Positions 42,406 through 51,721 of a stretch of DNA of 64,000 nucleotides are shown in pieces. Every line of letters starts with the position of its first letter. Position 1 is the first letter of the stretch. Location: NCBI RefSeq assembly GCF_020554845.1, contig NZ_JAJCIA010000003.1, positions 1 through 64,000 of the forward strand, read 5' to 3'. The position numbers and the translations under genes were made by a program. The notes under the pieces are model-generated. The model was not told the origin of the DNA. It did not search any database and was given only the letters and a program-made list of their open reading frames with translations. Origin of the DNA: Blautia faecis. Lineage in GTDB: Bacteria > Bacillota > Clostridia > Lachnospirales > Lachnospiraceae.

Positions 42406-43482
42406 ATGGATAAAAAAACAACGTTGGAAATGATTGCAGCAATTTCAAATGCAAACGGTACATCAGGCTTCGAAGATGAAGTGGTTGCTGCAATTCGTCC
42501 TTATGCAGAAGGACTCGGAGAAATTACAGAAGATCGCATGCGCAACTTATATATCCGCCGTAAAGAAAATAACGGCAAACGTCCGGTTGTTCAGCTTGAT
42601 GCACATAGTGATGAGGTTGGCTTTATGGTGCAGGCTATCTGCCCGAACGGAACTCTCCGCATCATTCAGATCGGAGGTTGGGTGAACCACAATATTCCCG
42701 CTCATAAAGTCCTGGTTCGTAACCGATTCGGAGAATATATTCCAGGTATTACTGCCAGTAAGCCTCCGCATTTCATGACAGAGCAGGAGCGTAAAGCACC
42801 TCTGGATATGAAAGATATCACGGTAGATGTTGGCGCTGTTTCTAAAGAAGAGGCGGTTGAAAAGTTCGGTATTCGTATCGGTGAACCGGTAGTGCCGGAT
42901 GTGACATTTACATATTCAGAAACCACAGATCTGATGGTGGGCAAGAGCTTTGACTGTCGTCTGGGATGTGCGGCAATTCTTAAGACCATGCATACTCTGG
43001 CTGGTCAGGATTTGAATGTGGATATTGTTGGCGCATGTGCAGCACAGGAAGAAGTTGGTGTACGTGGTGCCACTGTGACAGCACAGGTAATTAAGCCAGA
43101 TATCGCAATTGTTTTTGAAGGCTGCCCGGCAGATGATACGTGCGTTGAGCAGTATATGGTTCAGACGGCTATTAAGCGTGGCCCGATGCTTCGTCACATT
43201 GATTCACGCATGATCACCAATCCGCGTTACCAGAGATATGCGCTTGATCTGGCAGAAAAGCTTGGCATCCCGGTTCAGGATGCAGTTCGCAGTGCTGGTT
43301 CAACCAATGGTGCAGTTATACATCTGACTGAAAAAGCAGTTCCGGTCATCGTTATTGGTGTTCCGGTTCGCTATGCGCACACACATTACGGAATTTCAGC
43401 TTATGCTGATTTTGATAATGCGGTTAAGTTGGCATGCGAAATTCTTAAAAGACTTGACGAAGAGCAGATTATGAGTTTCTAA
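42406..43482 (+). CDS. M42 family metallopeptidase
   Basis: A 358-aa aminopeptidase of the M42 family (glutamyl aminopeptidase type). Binuclear metal residues are visible in DAHSDEVGFMV (His, Asp), FDCRLGCAAIL (Asp), CAAQEEVGVRGA (catalytic and metal Glu), FEGCPADD and YAHTHYGISAY (His). Cytoplasmic, forms large oligomers in known members and cuts N-terminal residues from peptides. AGAGGTG precedes the ATG. It is followed by decayed DNA and does not share an operon with neighbours. Confidence 0.93.
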   Translation: MDKKTTLEMIAAISNANGTSGFEDEVVAAIRPYAEGLGEITEDRMRNLYIRRKENNGKRPVVQLDAHSDEVGFMVQAICPNGTLRIIQIGGWVNHNIPAHKVLVRNRFGEYIPGITASKPPHFMTEQERKAPLDMKDITVDVGAVSKEEAVEKFGIRIGEPVVPDVTFTYSETTDLMVGKSFDCRLGCAAILKTMHTLAGQDLNVDIVGACAAQEEVGVRGATVTAQVIKPDIAIVFEGCPADDTCVEQYMVQTAIKRGPMLRHIDSRMITNPRYQRYALDLAEKLGIPVQDAVRSAGSTNGAVIHLTEKAVPVIVIGVPVRYAHTHYGISAYADFDNAVKLACEILKRLDEEQIMSF

Positions 43483-43493
43483 AAAAATATAAT

Positions 43494-43551
43494 GATGTAC
43501 TGAAAGCGACAGATATAACGGCAACTGTCGGAAAAGGATATGCAAAGAAGC
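43494..43551 (+). pseudogene. Short UmuC polymerase fragment with internal deletion
   Basis: Reads DVLKATDITATVGKGYAKKR. This joins DVLKTTGITATAG (34255-34300) to VGKGYAKKL (34450-34476) of the polymerase gene, with about 150 bases between them lost. Bases after it are not recognised until the terminator copy at 43756. Confidence 0.8.
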
Positions 43552-43755
43552 GTATCACAGTTATTTAAACGTTTATGTGACAAACGTAACTGTCTGTGGT
43601 ATTATGAAAGTGGTATAGGCGAAAATGACTTTTGCAGAGACGAAAGTATTTTCAAATTTTATTTAAAAATATACTTATTCTAATGAATAAGTGAGAGGCC
43701 ATATAGATACGGGACGGTATGAGTACAAAGAACATTACCAGTGAACAGTAATGTA

Positions 43756-43796
43756 GGAGAACAGTTCGAACATATGTATCGGCTGTTCTCCTTTTG
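43756..43796 (+). terminator. Second copy of the XRE-type terminator
   Basis: GGAGAACAG (43756-43764) with CTGTTCTCC (43783-43791) and a T-rich end; the loop (TTCGAACATATGTATCGG) nearly equals that at 11188-11205. Preceded by a piece of repeat D (43731-43750). Confidence 0.75.
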
Positions 43797-43847
43797 TTTT
43801 CAGGCATTAATGGGGGAATATTTTCTATATAAGTGTTGGGAGATTTT

Positions 43848-44021
43848 ATGGAAAAGTTTAAGGCAATTGATAATAAGAATGAAGAACATGAGATTAATTA
43901 CAGACAATTTAACAAAAAGCTGGAACTTCTGAATCAGATTCTGTCTCTGATATCAGACATTAATCAGGCATCGGATGAGAAAGAGATAGATACCATTCGA
44001 TTTTATTGCACAGCCCGCTGA
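43848..44021 (+). CDS. Short coiled-coil protein upstream of the CHASE kinase
   Basis: A 57-aa protein: EKFKAIDNKNEEHEINYRQF, then NKKLELLNQILSLISDINQA, predicted as an amphipathic helix. GGGAG lies about 5 bases before the ATG. It ends 36 bp before the hybrid kinase and could be a small partner or just a remnant; not recognised. Confidence 0.45.
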   Translation: MEKFKAIDNKNEEHEINYRQFNKKLELLNQILSLISDINQASDEKEIDTIRFYCTAR

Positions 44022-44057
44022 AAAACAGTTGGAAGAAAACATAATGAGGAAAATTCA

Positions 44058-46118
44058 ATGAAAATAAATAATACAGCTGCTAAACATATTAAGAAATACT
44101 GCTATATTGTCGGCCTCCTCTCTTTCCTGATCGCGTTTTTTGCGTGTAGTCAGATGCTCAGATATCAGGAAAAGGAAAAAAAAGCATCGGGAATCTATAT
44201 GGCACAAAGTACGATAAGGAGAGTCAAGGCAAAGCTGGACAATTATATAACGATTTCTGATCTTCTTGGAAATTATATCATTGATGGATCGGATATGGAT
44301 GAAAACACTTTTTCAGAACTGGCAGAAAAGATCCCAAATGAGGATGGTGTGGTAAAGGCATTTGAGCTGGCACCGAAAGGAATCATAACCGAAATCTATC
44401 CTATGCAGGGAAATTCAGAGGCTCTTGGACTGGATGTACTGGGGGAACATGAACGGAAAAAGGATGCAGCTCTGGCTAAGGAAACCGGGGAGTATACACT
44501 TGGCGGCCCCTATCAGTTAAAGCAGGGAGGAACCGGAGCATTACTTTTTAAACCGGTTTATCGAACCGATGATTCCGGAGAGAGTAGTTTCTGGGGATTT
44601 GTACTCCAGGTGATTGACTGGGACCGTTTTATGAGTGACATAAATCTGCAATCCTTAAGTGAGGCGGATTTCAGTTATAAAATCTGGTCTTATGACAGAA
44701 GCAGTGGAGATAAGGTTATTTTTGCCCAGAGTCAGGACGATATGCCGGAAGACAGCCTGACGATAGAATGTGAGATCCCGAATAACACATGGTATTTTGA
44801 TATTGTGCCTTCGAATGGGTGGATCCCGGTTTCATATTGGCTCCTCGCTATTGCCGCTTCTTATATATTTTCATTATTGGTCGCTACAATTTATTATCAG
44901 ATATCCAGCAAAAAGCACAGAGAAAAACAATATGCAGTTGATCTTAAGAATGCAGCGGAGCTGGCGAAAAGTGCAAACGAAGCAAAAACGCGATTTCTGT
45001 TTAATATGAGTCATGATATACGGACGCCGATGAATGCGATCATAGGTTTTTCCGGATTACTGGAAAAGAATCTTCAGAACGAGGAAAAAGCAAAGGAATA
45101 TCTGGGAAAAATCTGTTCTTCCGGAAATCTGCTGATGACGATCATTAACCAGATTCTGGAGATAGCCCGTATTGAAAGCGGTACTACAACGCTGCAGCTG
45201 AAAGCTGAGGATATAAACGCAGTGTTTCATACGGTAAACACAGTATTTGAGGAAGATATAAGGAAGAAGAACCTGCAGTATTCGGCAGATTTGGATGTAT
45301 ATCATACGTTTATCTTTTGTGACAGAGTGAAACTTCAGGAGATAATGCTGAATATTATCAGCAATGCAATAAAGTACACGTCCGATGGGCATGCGGTCCA
45401 TGTAAAGATATATGAGAAAGATTCAGAGGATCCCCGGAAAGCCCGGTTTATTTTTACTTGTGAAGATACAGGCATTGGCATGAGCGAGGAATATCTTCCA
45501 CATATCTTTGAAGAATTTTCCAGAGAGCATACAACCACAGAGAACAAGGTCGCTGGTACAGGATTGGGTCTTCCTATTGTAAAATCCATGATTGAGTTGA
45601 TGGGCGGAAGTATTCAGGTAGAAAGCACGCAAGGTGCCGGGACAAAATTCACTGTAGATATTTCTTTTGATACAGCCTCAGAAGAGGATGTATATAGGAA
45701 TCAGATATCTGAACAGCCAGATATATTAGAAAAGCTGAAAGGAAAACGTATTCTTCTTGCAGAGGATAATGATCTGAATGCAGAGATTGCGATAGAACTG
45801 CTTGCAGAACAAAAGATCATTGCATACCGTGCGAAGGATGGAGCAGAGTGTCTGGATAAGCTGGAGAAAGCAGATTCCGGATATTATGATATGATTCTTA
45901 TGGACATTCAGATGCCGGTGATGGATGGATATGATGCTGCAGCCAGGATACGCAGAATGAAAGATGAGAAGAAAGCCTCCATACCCATTATTGCAATGAC
46001 GGCAAACGCCTTCGCAGAGGACAGGCAGAAGGCAATATCGATGGGAATGAATGATCATGTGGCAAAACCAATTGATATGAATGTACTTTTACCGGTGATA
46101 GCAAAGTATATAAGGTGA
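44058..46118 (+). CDS. Hybrid sensor histidine kinase with CHASE-type sensor
   Basis: A 686-aa kinase. One N-terminal helix (about 12-32), a CHASE-like extracellular domain (about 40-250; note LAPKGIITEIYPMQGNSEAL and the GPYQLKQGGTGALLFKPVYR strand), a second helix near 265-285, a coiled linker, then HisKA with His319 in MSHDIRTPMNAI. HATPase with CEDTGIGMSEEYLPHIFEEF and GTGLGLPIVKSM, and a receiver with Asp616 in LMDIQMP. It ends without an output domain, like the kinases at 11.5 and 14.5 kb. The signal is unknown. Confidence 0.92.
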   Translation: MKINNTAAKHIKKYCYIVGLLSFLIAFFACSQMLRYQEKEKKASGIYMAQSTIRRVKAKLDNYITISDLLGNYIIDGSDMDENTFSELAEKIPNEDGVVKAFELAPKGIITEIYPMQGNSEALGLDVLGEHERKKDAALAKETGEYTLGGPYQLKQGGTGALLFKPVYRTDDSGESSFWGFVLQVIDWDRFMSDINLQSLSEADFSYKIWSYDRSSGDKVIFAQSQDDMPEDSLTIECEIPNNTWYFDIVPSNGWIPVSYWLLAIAASYIFSLLVATIYYQISSKKHREKQYAVDLKNAAELAKSANEAKTRFLFNMSHDIRTPMNAIIGFSGLLEKNLQNEEKAKEYLGKICSSGNLLMTIINQILEIARIESGTTTLQLKAEDINAVFHTVNTVFEEDIRKKNLQYSADLDVYHTFIFCDRVKLQEIMLNIISNAIKYTSDGHAVHVKIYEKDSEDPRKARFIFTCEDTGIGMSEEYLPHIFEEFSREHTTTENKVAGTGLGLPIVKSMIELMGGSIQVESTQGAGTKFTVDISFDTASEEDVYRNQISEQPDILEKLKGKRILLAEDNDLNAEIAIELLAEQKIIAYRAKDGAECLDKLEKADSGYYDMILMDIQMPVMDGYDAAARIRRMKDEKKASIPIIAMTANAFAEDRQKAISMGMNDHVAKPIDMNVLLPVIAKYIR

Positions 46119-46127
46119 AAGATCAGT

Positions 46128-46236
46128 GTTACTGTTTATTGGTAACGTTCCGCGAGGTGTTTTTTGTGAACAAAGTTCACAGAAAACCCGAGAATCTCAG
46201 CGCGAAATCATGCGAATGCATGATTTCTGTGCATCG
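46128..46236 (-). repeat. Dispersed repeat D, copy 2 (inverted), with a second hairpin
   Basis: 46128-46189 is the reverse complement of 36536-36594 with few changes, including TGTGAAC-AAA-GTTCACA (46165-46181). Next to it AAATCATGC-GAAT-GCATGATTT lies inside CGCG...CGCG (46198-46236). No gene in 46119-46418. Confidence 0.7.
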
Positions 46237-46418
46237 CGAAGTGTGTTACTGGTCACGGGGGGAACCGTAACTAAGAGTAAACGGCGACTTGACTTATTCG
46301 TTGCAACCACATATAATTGTTTCGGAACGTAACTTAAAACTTACATTTCGAATACACAAATAAATTCCTATGAAAGGAAGAATAAATGAAATTATGAAAC
46401 ATGTGGAGGCATATGATA

Positions 46419-47741
46419 ATGTCAAAAGATGAGTATTTAATCACAGATGCGCCTCTTAAAGCGCTGACGGTCTTTGCAATGCCGATGATTCTTGGCAGTT
46501 TTTTTCAGCAAATATACAATATGGCTGACTCCATTATCGTCGGTCAGTTTGTGGGCTCCTCCGCACTTGCAGCTGTCGGTGCATGTGCAGCGCTGACCAA
46601 TGTTTTCATTTGTGTGGCACTGGGTGCCGGTGTGGGTGCCGGTGTGCTCGTGAGCCGTTATTTCGGTGCCAGGGAGTATGGAAAAATGAAAACCATCGTG
46701 TCAACGTCTTTGTTTAGTTTTTTGATCCTAAGCATAGTCCTTGGTATTTTTGGCTTTTGCTTTTCCCATTGGATGATGAGCGCGTTACAAACCCCTGCAG
46801 ATATACAGGATGACGCAGTGCTGTATTTGCGGGTCTATTTCGTGGGCTTTCCTTTTTTGTTTATGTACAACATTCTTTCAACGATGTTTACTTCCATAGG
46901 CGAATCAAAAATTCCACTGGGACTCCTGATATTTTCGTCAGTCTTAAATATTTTTATGGATCTCTGGATGGTGGCTGGTCTTGATCTCGGCGTGTTGGGT
47001 GCGGCGCTTGCAACCTTGATTGCACAAGGTATTTCCGCCGTGTTTTCGCTTCTGATTTTCTTATATCGGATGCGGCGATATAAGAGCCCTTTTCAACGAT
47101 TTGACTGGCGGGAGCTGCATTCCATGCTTCAGATTGCGGTTCCATCAGTTCTCCAGCAGTCTACAGTGTCTATTGGTATGATGATCGTGCAGGCAGTTGT
47201 AAATCCTTTCGGCACACAGGCGCTTGCGGGATATGCGGCGACGATGCGGGTGGAGAATGTTTTTTCCCTGATTTTTGTATCTATCGGTAATGCAGTTTCA
47301 CCATATGTTTCACAGAATCTCGGTGCGAACAAACCCCAGCGTATCAAAAAAGGCTACCAGGCTGCATTGGTATTGGATGTGTGCTTTGCAGCCATTGCCT
47401 TCATCGTCATTGAAACGCTGCATACGCAAATTTCCTCGTTGTTTCTTGGTAAAGACGGAACCGCTCTGGCCTATCAGGTATCCGGGGATTATATGAGATG
47501 GCTTGGTTATTTCTTCATTTTTATGGGAATCAAAATGGCAACCGATGGAGTCCTTCGTGGTCTCGGAATCATGCGTCCGTTCCTTATTGCAAACATGGTA
47601 AACCTGGCGATTCGCCTGTCTGTTGCCTTGATTTTTGCACCGCGTTTTGGTATTGAATTCGTCTGGCTTGCTGTACCAGCAGGTTGGTTTGCGAACTTTT
47701 TAATATCCTATGTGGCGCTCAGAAGATCATCAAGTCTATAG
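46419..47741 (+). CDS. MATE family efflux transporter
   Basis: A 440-aa multidrug and toxin extrusion protein with 12 helices in two halves. Motifs: MPMILGSFFQQIYNMADSII, the VGQFVGSSALAAVGACAALT stretch, and in the second half QSTVSIGMMIVQAVVNPFGT. It exports cationic compounds using sodium or protons. The start at 46419 is 9 bases after GTGGAGG; two upstream ATG are less well placed. The last residues RRSSSL overlap a 16-mer also found at 42046, so the end may be replaced. Confidence 0.92.
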   Translation: MSKDEYLITDAPLKALTVFAMPMILGSFFQQIYNMADSIIVGQFVGSSALAAVGACAALTNVFICVALGAGVGAGVLVSRYFGAREYGKMKTIVSTSLFSFLILSIVLGIFGFCFSHWMMSALQTPADIQDDAVLYLRVYFVGFPFLFMYNILSTMFTSIGESKIPLGLLIFSSVLNIFMDLWMVAGLDLGVLGAALATLIAQGISAVFSLLIFLYRMRRYKSPFQRFDWRELHSMLQIAVPSVLQQSTVSIGMMIVQAVVNPFGTQALAGYAATMRVENVFSLIFVSIGNAVSPYVSQNLGANKPQRIKKGYQAALVLDVCFAAIAFIVIETLHTQISSLFLGKDGTALAYQVSGDYMRWLGYFFIFMGIKMATDGVLRGLGIMRPFLIANMVNLAIRLSVALIFAPRFGIEFVWLAVPAGWFANFLISYVALRRSSSL

Positions 47742-47764
47742 TATCCGGCTGTATTTTGCAGAAA

Positions 47765-47788
47765 GCTTTTTTCAAACATGCTACAGGA
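47765..47788 (+). repeat. Repeat motif CTTTTTCAAACA-N-G-YTCTA, copy 1
   Basis: Copies of this short motif lie at 47765 (CTTTTTTCAAACATGCTACA), 49990 (CCTTTCTCAAACATATTCTA), 50054 (CCTTTTCAAACAGGCTCTA), 54451 (CTTTTTCAGACCCGCTCTA) and 60025 (CCTTTTTCAAACACGTTCTA), each before a gene on the plus strand. Confidence 0.55.
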
Positions 47789-47856
47789 AAAAGTTTTTCA
47801 TTCAACGTGTTGCGTCAGAAATAGCGAAAGAGAACGCGGGAAATGAGGGAGGTATC

Positions 47857-48543
47857 ATGAAAATTACTTACATTAACCACAGTGGATTTTTAATTGAGAC
47901 CAGAGACTGCTACTATATTTTTGATTATTACAAGGGTGAATTGCCGCACCTTGACAAGGAAAAAGAAGTAATCGTCTTTTGCAGTCATTTCCACAAGGAT
48001 CATTTTAACCCACAAATCTTTGGGATTCTTGATGATATGGGGATGACTTATCAGGCAGTCCTGGCGAATGATATACGAAAAAGGAATCATTTATCGGATC
48101 TGAAGATCACATATGTTTATCATGATCAGACTTATAATCTGGATAATGGTACTGAAGTTGATACCTTGCTGTCTAACGATAGTGGTGTCGCATTCATTGT
48201 CAAAACAAAGGAAGGCACCATTTATCATGCCGGCGACTTAAACGACTGGTACTGGGATGGTGAGCTGAAAGCTGACAACCAGAGACTTACTTCTGCATAT
48301 CGTGCAGAGATCAGGAAAATTAAGGGTATACATTTTGATGCTGCATTTGTTCCCTTAGATCCGAGACAGGAAGATCACTATGCTGACGGGATCCTGTATT
48401 TCCTTAAAAATGTAGATTGCAATGTCATTTTTCCAATGCATTACTGGAATGATGCCAGTGTAATTAAGCGGTTCATTACTGAATATCCGCAATATAAGTC
48501 ACGCATTAAAAACACAGAATGTACAAAAGGAGAAGAAGTATGA
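47857..48543 (+). CDS. MBL-fold metallo-hydrolase
   Basis: A 228-aa metallo-beta-lactamase-fold enzyme. It has KITYINHSGFLIETRDCYYI and the metal motif SHFHKDHFNP (H-x-H-x-D-H), then HAGDLNDWYWDG with the metal His/Asp and PMHYWNDASVI with the last His. It resembles the UlaG/YtkL-like group. The ATG at 47857 follows GAGGGAGG; the frame upstream overlaps MATE and is not coding. It overlaps the VOC gene by ATGA. Confidence 0.9.
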   Translation: MKITYINHSGFLIETRDCYYIFDYYKGELPHLDKEKEVIVFCSHFHKDHFNPQIFGILDDMGMTYQAVLANDIRKRNHLSDLKITYVYHDQTYNLDNGTEVDTLLSNDSGVAFIVKTKEGTIYHAGDLNDWYWDGELKADNQRLTSAYRAEIRKIKGIHFDAAFVPLDPRQEDHYADGILYFLKNVDCNVIFPMHYWNDASVIKRFITEYPQYKSRIKNTECTKGEEV

Positions 48544-48896
48544 AATTTAAGATGATTCACGAAAACTATAATGTGTCAGACCTGGACCGATCTATTAAAT
48601 TTTACAATGAGGCCCTTGATCTGCACGAGGTAAGAAGAAAGACTACCGATGATTTTATCATCGTGTATCTGAGCAACGATGTAAGTGATTTTGAGCTGGA
48701 ACTTACCTGGCTTAAGGATCATCCACAGCCATATAATCTGGGTGAATGCGAATTCCACCTGGCATTCCAAGCGGAGGATTACGAGGCTGCGCACAAGAAG
48801 CACAAAGAGATGGGCTGCATTTGCTTCGAAAATGAAGCAATGGGAATTTATTTCATCGTAGATCCAGATGGTTACTGGCTTGAGATTGTGCCGTAA
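48540..48896 (+). CDS. VOC family protein (glyoxalase I-like)
   Basis: A 118-aa vicinal-oxygen-chelate protein: MIHENYNVSDLDRSIKFYNE, FELELTWLKDHPQPYNLGEC, and DPDGYWLEIVP with the metal Glu at the end. The start His and the Glu residues fit lactoylglutathione lyase. It overlaps the MBL gene by 4 bp, and the two could act on methylglyoxal, but I cannot prove the substrate. Confidence 0.9.
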   Translation: MKFKMIHENYNVSDLDRSIKFYNEALDLHEVRRKTTDDFIIVYLSNDVSDFELELTWLKDHPQPYNLGECEFHLAFQAEDYEAAHKKHKEMGCICFENEAMGIYFIVDPDGYWLEIVP

Positions 48897-48951
48897 AGCT
48901 GGTTGGGAAATCGAATAAAGCTGACGTATATTATTTTGCAGGAGGGCACTT

Positions 48952-49410
48952 ATGTACCTGGATAATTTAGATGAACTGGATCAGAAGATTATCCAGTTAC
49001 TTATAGAAAATGCACGTATCTCCTACTCAGATATCGGTGAAGAAACCGGCATTTCCAGAGTGGCAGTAAAAGCCCGGATTCAGGCTATGGAGAAAAAGGG
49101 GGTAATTGAAGAATATACAACAATAATAAATCCTCAAAAAATCAGTGGTGCTGTATCCAGTTATTTTGAACTTGAAATAAAACCAGATCATTTGTCACAG
49201 GTGACAGATATCTTATACAAAGATGATACAGTCACACAGATTTACCGTGTCACAGGAAGAGACAAATTGCATGTACATGCTGTTGCTTCATCAAGTGATG
49301 AAATGGAGCACTTCCTGCACAACGTCATTGATACACTGCCCGGCATTATCAGCTGTAGCTGCAATACGATCTTATCACGGATTAAAGATATTAAAGGGTT
49401 ACGGCTGTAG
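48952..49410 (+). CDS. Lrp/AsnC family transcriptional regulator
   Basis: A 152-aa regulator with winged helix (LDELDQKIIQLLIENARISY, DIGEETGISRVAVKARIQAM) and an RAM ligand-binding domain (TQIYRVTGRDKLHVHAVASS). Typical for amino-acid sensing. GGAGGGCACTT precedes the ATG. It follows the VOC gene by 55 bp. Confidence 0.92.
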   Translation: MYLDNLDELDQKIIQLLIENARISYSDIGEETGISRVAVKARIQAMEKKGVIEEYTTIINPQKISGAVSSYFELEIKPDHLSQVTDILYKDDTVTQIYRVTGRDKLHVHAVASSSDEMEHFLHNVIDTLPGIISCSCNTILSRIKDIKGLRL

Positions 49411-49480
49411 AGGTCAAATTGAGGTGACGCATTATGGTTTCTTTTGAGAAGAAAGAGAAAAATTTTGTTGTTATTATTTG

Positions 49481-49563
49481 CAATTACAGTGTATGTAAAG
49501 TAAAAGGCAATGAATCAGAAATGGTTCATTGCCTTTTGTGCGGTATGGGTTATTTTAACTTTT
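49481..49563. repeat. Second copy of the 27.9-kb terminator region
   Basis: CAATTACAGTGTATGTAA then AAAGGCAATGA...TCATTGCCTTTTG and GGTTATTTTAACTTT. Aligns with 27907-27995, including the end of the helical protein gene. Shows that a fragment of that neighbourhood was copied here. Confidence 0.75.
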
Positions 49564-49597
49564 AAAATATAATTTTGAAATTTTAAAATGAAAGATG

Positions 49598-49918
49598 TTA
49601 TAAAAAATCAGAGTTTATTGTTCCGTTTAAAATTGTAAGTTCTTGTTCTTTGGAAACTGGAAAAATAATTTGCGGATGTCCGGAAGGAATAGATGTAGGA
49701 GCTTCAATATATTGAAGCAATAAATTTGCAGCCATTTCTCCAAGCTTCTCTTTCGGGTGGTTAATACTAGGAACTCGGGTTGAATCATACAATTTGGTTA
49801 CATTGGAATTATCAAAGCTTATAACAGTTAAATCTTCTGGAACAGAAATGTTTTTTGAAGCAAGATAAGGAACTACATGACAAGAATAGTGTGAAAGAAT
49901 AATTGTAATATTGTTTTA
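49598..49918 (-). pseudogene. LacI family regulator, C-terminal fragment
   Basis: On the minus strand reads ILSHYSCHVVPYLASKNISV, PEDLTVISFDNSNVTKLYDS and TRVPSINHPKEKLGEMAANL, the end of a LacI/GalR effector domain. The DNA-binding part is lost at about 49918, where TTTAATGTTTACGG starts foreign DNA. A reading frame from 49792 is only the last 64 residues. No functional product expected. Confidence 0.88.
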
Positions 49919-50149
49919 ATGTTTACGGCAACAAGATATCAGAAAAGATGGTGTAATTAAACTTTGCGAAATGAAGTTTATAGACGAACCCTTTCTCAAA
50001 CATATTCTAAAAAGAGAATGGAGATCAAAGTGTGGCGCACATCTTGCGGAAATCCTTTTCAAACAGGCTCTAAGGTAGTCAAAAGCAAAAAAATGTTATA
50101 TACTTATGCTATGAGAATATGGAAACGGATAAGGACACAGGAGGTAACC

Positions 50150-51721
50150 ATGGGCAGATATCTGAATCCGGGAATGGAGAGCTTTGAAAAAAGCGTAAAT
50201 TCTGAAATCTACGTAGATAAAACTGGTTTGGTCGGATACACGAATCGGGTAATGAATACAGTGCAGGGATATGTCTGCGTCAGCCGCCCGCGGAGGTTTG
50301 GAAAATCCATGGCTGCGAATATGCTTACGGCATATTACAGCAGAGGCTGTGATTCCAGAGAAATATTTTCCAAATTTGAAATATCCGAGAGTCCTGATTT
50401 TGAAAAGTACAGAAATAAGTATAATACCATTTTTTTGAATATGCAGGAGTTTCTGAGTAGAAGCGATAGTGTTGAAGCATTGGTTGACCGGGTAAAAAAA
50501 CTTGTTTTGCGGGATCTGAAGCGAGAATATCCGGATGTGGATTATTTTGACGATACGGATCTGGTGGAATCCATGCAGGATATTTATGAGACTGAGAAGT
50601 GTCCATTTGTTGTTATTATAGATGAGTGGGACTGTATTTTCAGGGAGTTCAGGCAGAATAAGGAAGCACAGGAGAAATACCTGGATTTCCTGAGAGACTT
50701 GCTGAAGGATAAGGCATGTATTCACTTAGCGTATATGACGGGTATTTTGCCAATAAAGAAATATGGAACCCATTCTGCATTAAATATGTTTGATGAATTT
50801 TCCATGATAAATCCAGGCCCTCTTGCACCGTATGTGGGTTTTACTGAGGTGGAAGTGGAATATCTGTGCCATAAATACAGGATGGATATGGAAGAAGTAA
50901 AAGCCTGGTATGATGGATATTCATTTTCTATGGCGGCATCTGTTTATAGTCCGCGTTCTGTTGTAAACAGTATGCTCTTCGGAAAAATAGAGAATTACTG
51001 GAATCAGACGGAAACATTCGAGGCCCTGCAGGTTTATATTGATATGAATTTTGATGGCCTGAAGGATGATGTTTTGAGCATGATTGCAGGGGAAAGGATT
51101 CCGGTTAATACGGGAAGCTTTACCAACGATATGACAACCTTCCGAACAGAGGATGATGTATTGACATTGTTGATTCATCTGGGGTATCTGGCTTATGATT
51201 CGGAGAATAAGGTGGTGAAGATTCCGAATAATGAAGTGCGAAATGAGTATGTTAACAGTGTAGCTGCATCGGACTGGGGCGAGGTATCAATTGCGCTGAA
51301 GCAATCTGCTGACACGTTAAATGCAATCTGGCAGAGACGGCCACAACAGGTTGCGGAAGGAATACAACTGGCTCATTTTGAAACGTCTCATATTCAGTAT
51401 AATGATGAAAACGCCTTGAGTTATACGATTTCTCTTGCTTTATATGCTGCAAGGAATTTTTATACAATGCACAGGGAATTGGCTGGCGGAAAGGGATTTG
51501 CGGATATTGTATTTATTCCACGTAAGAAATTTCAGGATAAACCGGCACTTGTGGTAGAGCTGAAATGGGACAAGAGTGCAGATGGGGCAATCAGCCAGAT
51601 TAAAAGAAAAGAATATTGCAGAAGTCTGGAAGAATATGCTGGAAATGCACTTCTGGTTGGAGTGAATTATAATAAGAGAACGAAAGTACATGAATGCATG
51701 ATTGAAGAGTATAAGCTTTAA
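50150..51721 (+). CDS. AAA-ATPase (PF09820) with PD-(D/E)XK nuclease-like end
   Basis: A 523-aa protein of the AAA-ATPase_like plus PDDEXK_9 type. Walker A is RPRRFGKS (residues 46-53), Walker B FVVIIDEWD (about 150), and the end region KGFADIVFIPRKKFQDKPAL with VVELKWDKSADGAI shows the D...E-x-K nuclease pattern. AGGAGG is 7 bases before the ATG; the longer reading frame upstream is not coding. These genes are common in gut Bacteroidetes and Clostridia; function not known. It shares the overall design, ATPase plus nuclease-like end, with the two AAA_14/DUF4143 genes. Confidence 0.9.
   Translation: MGRYLNPGMESFEKSVNSEIYVDKTGLVGYTNRVMNTVQGYVCVSRPRRFGKSMAANMLTAYYSRGCDSREIFSKFEISESPDFEKYRNKYNTIFLNMQEFLSRSDSVEALVDRVKKLVLRDLKREYPDVDYFDDTDLVESMQDIYETEKCPFVVIIDEWDCIFREFRQNKEAQEKYLDFLRDLLKDKACIHLAYMTGILPIKKYGTHSALNMFDEFSMINPGPLAPYVGFTEVEVEYLCHKYRMDMEEVKAWYDGYSFSMAASVYSPRSVVNSMLFGKIENYWNQTETFEALQVYIDMNFDGLKDDVLSMIAGERIPVNTGSFTNDMTTFRTEDDVLTLLIHLGYLAYDSENKVVKIPNNEVRNEYVNSVAASDWGEVSIALKQSADTLNAIWQRRPQQVAEGIQLAHFETSHIQYNDENALSYTISLALYAARNFYTMHRELAGGKGFADIVFIPRKKFQDKPALVVELKWDKSADGAISQIKRKEYCRSLEEYAGNALLVGVNYNKRTKVHECMIEEYKL

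Noticed and set aside
36536..46236. Possible CRISPR-like or phase-inversion repeat array
   Set aside because: Only two to three dispersed copies without regular spacers; no cas genes in the window.
50096..50725. 209-aa minus-strand frame
   Set aside because: Shadow of the PF09820 ATPase gene, which has a strong ribosome site and family motifs.
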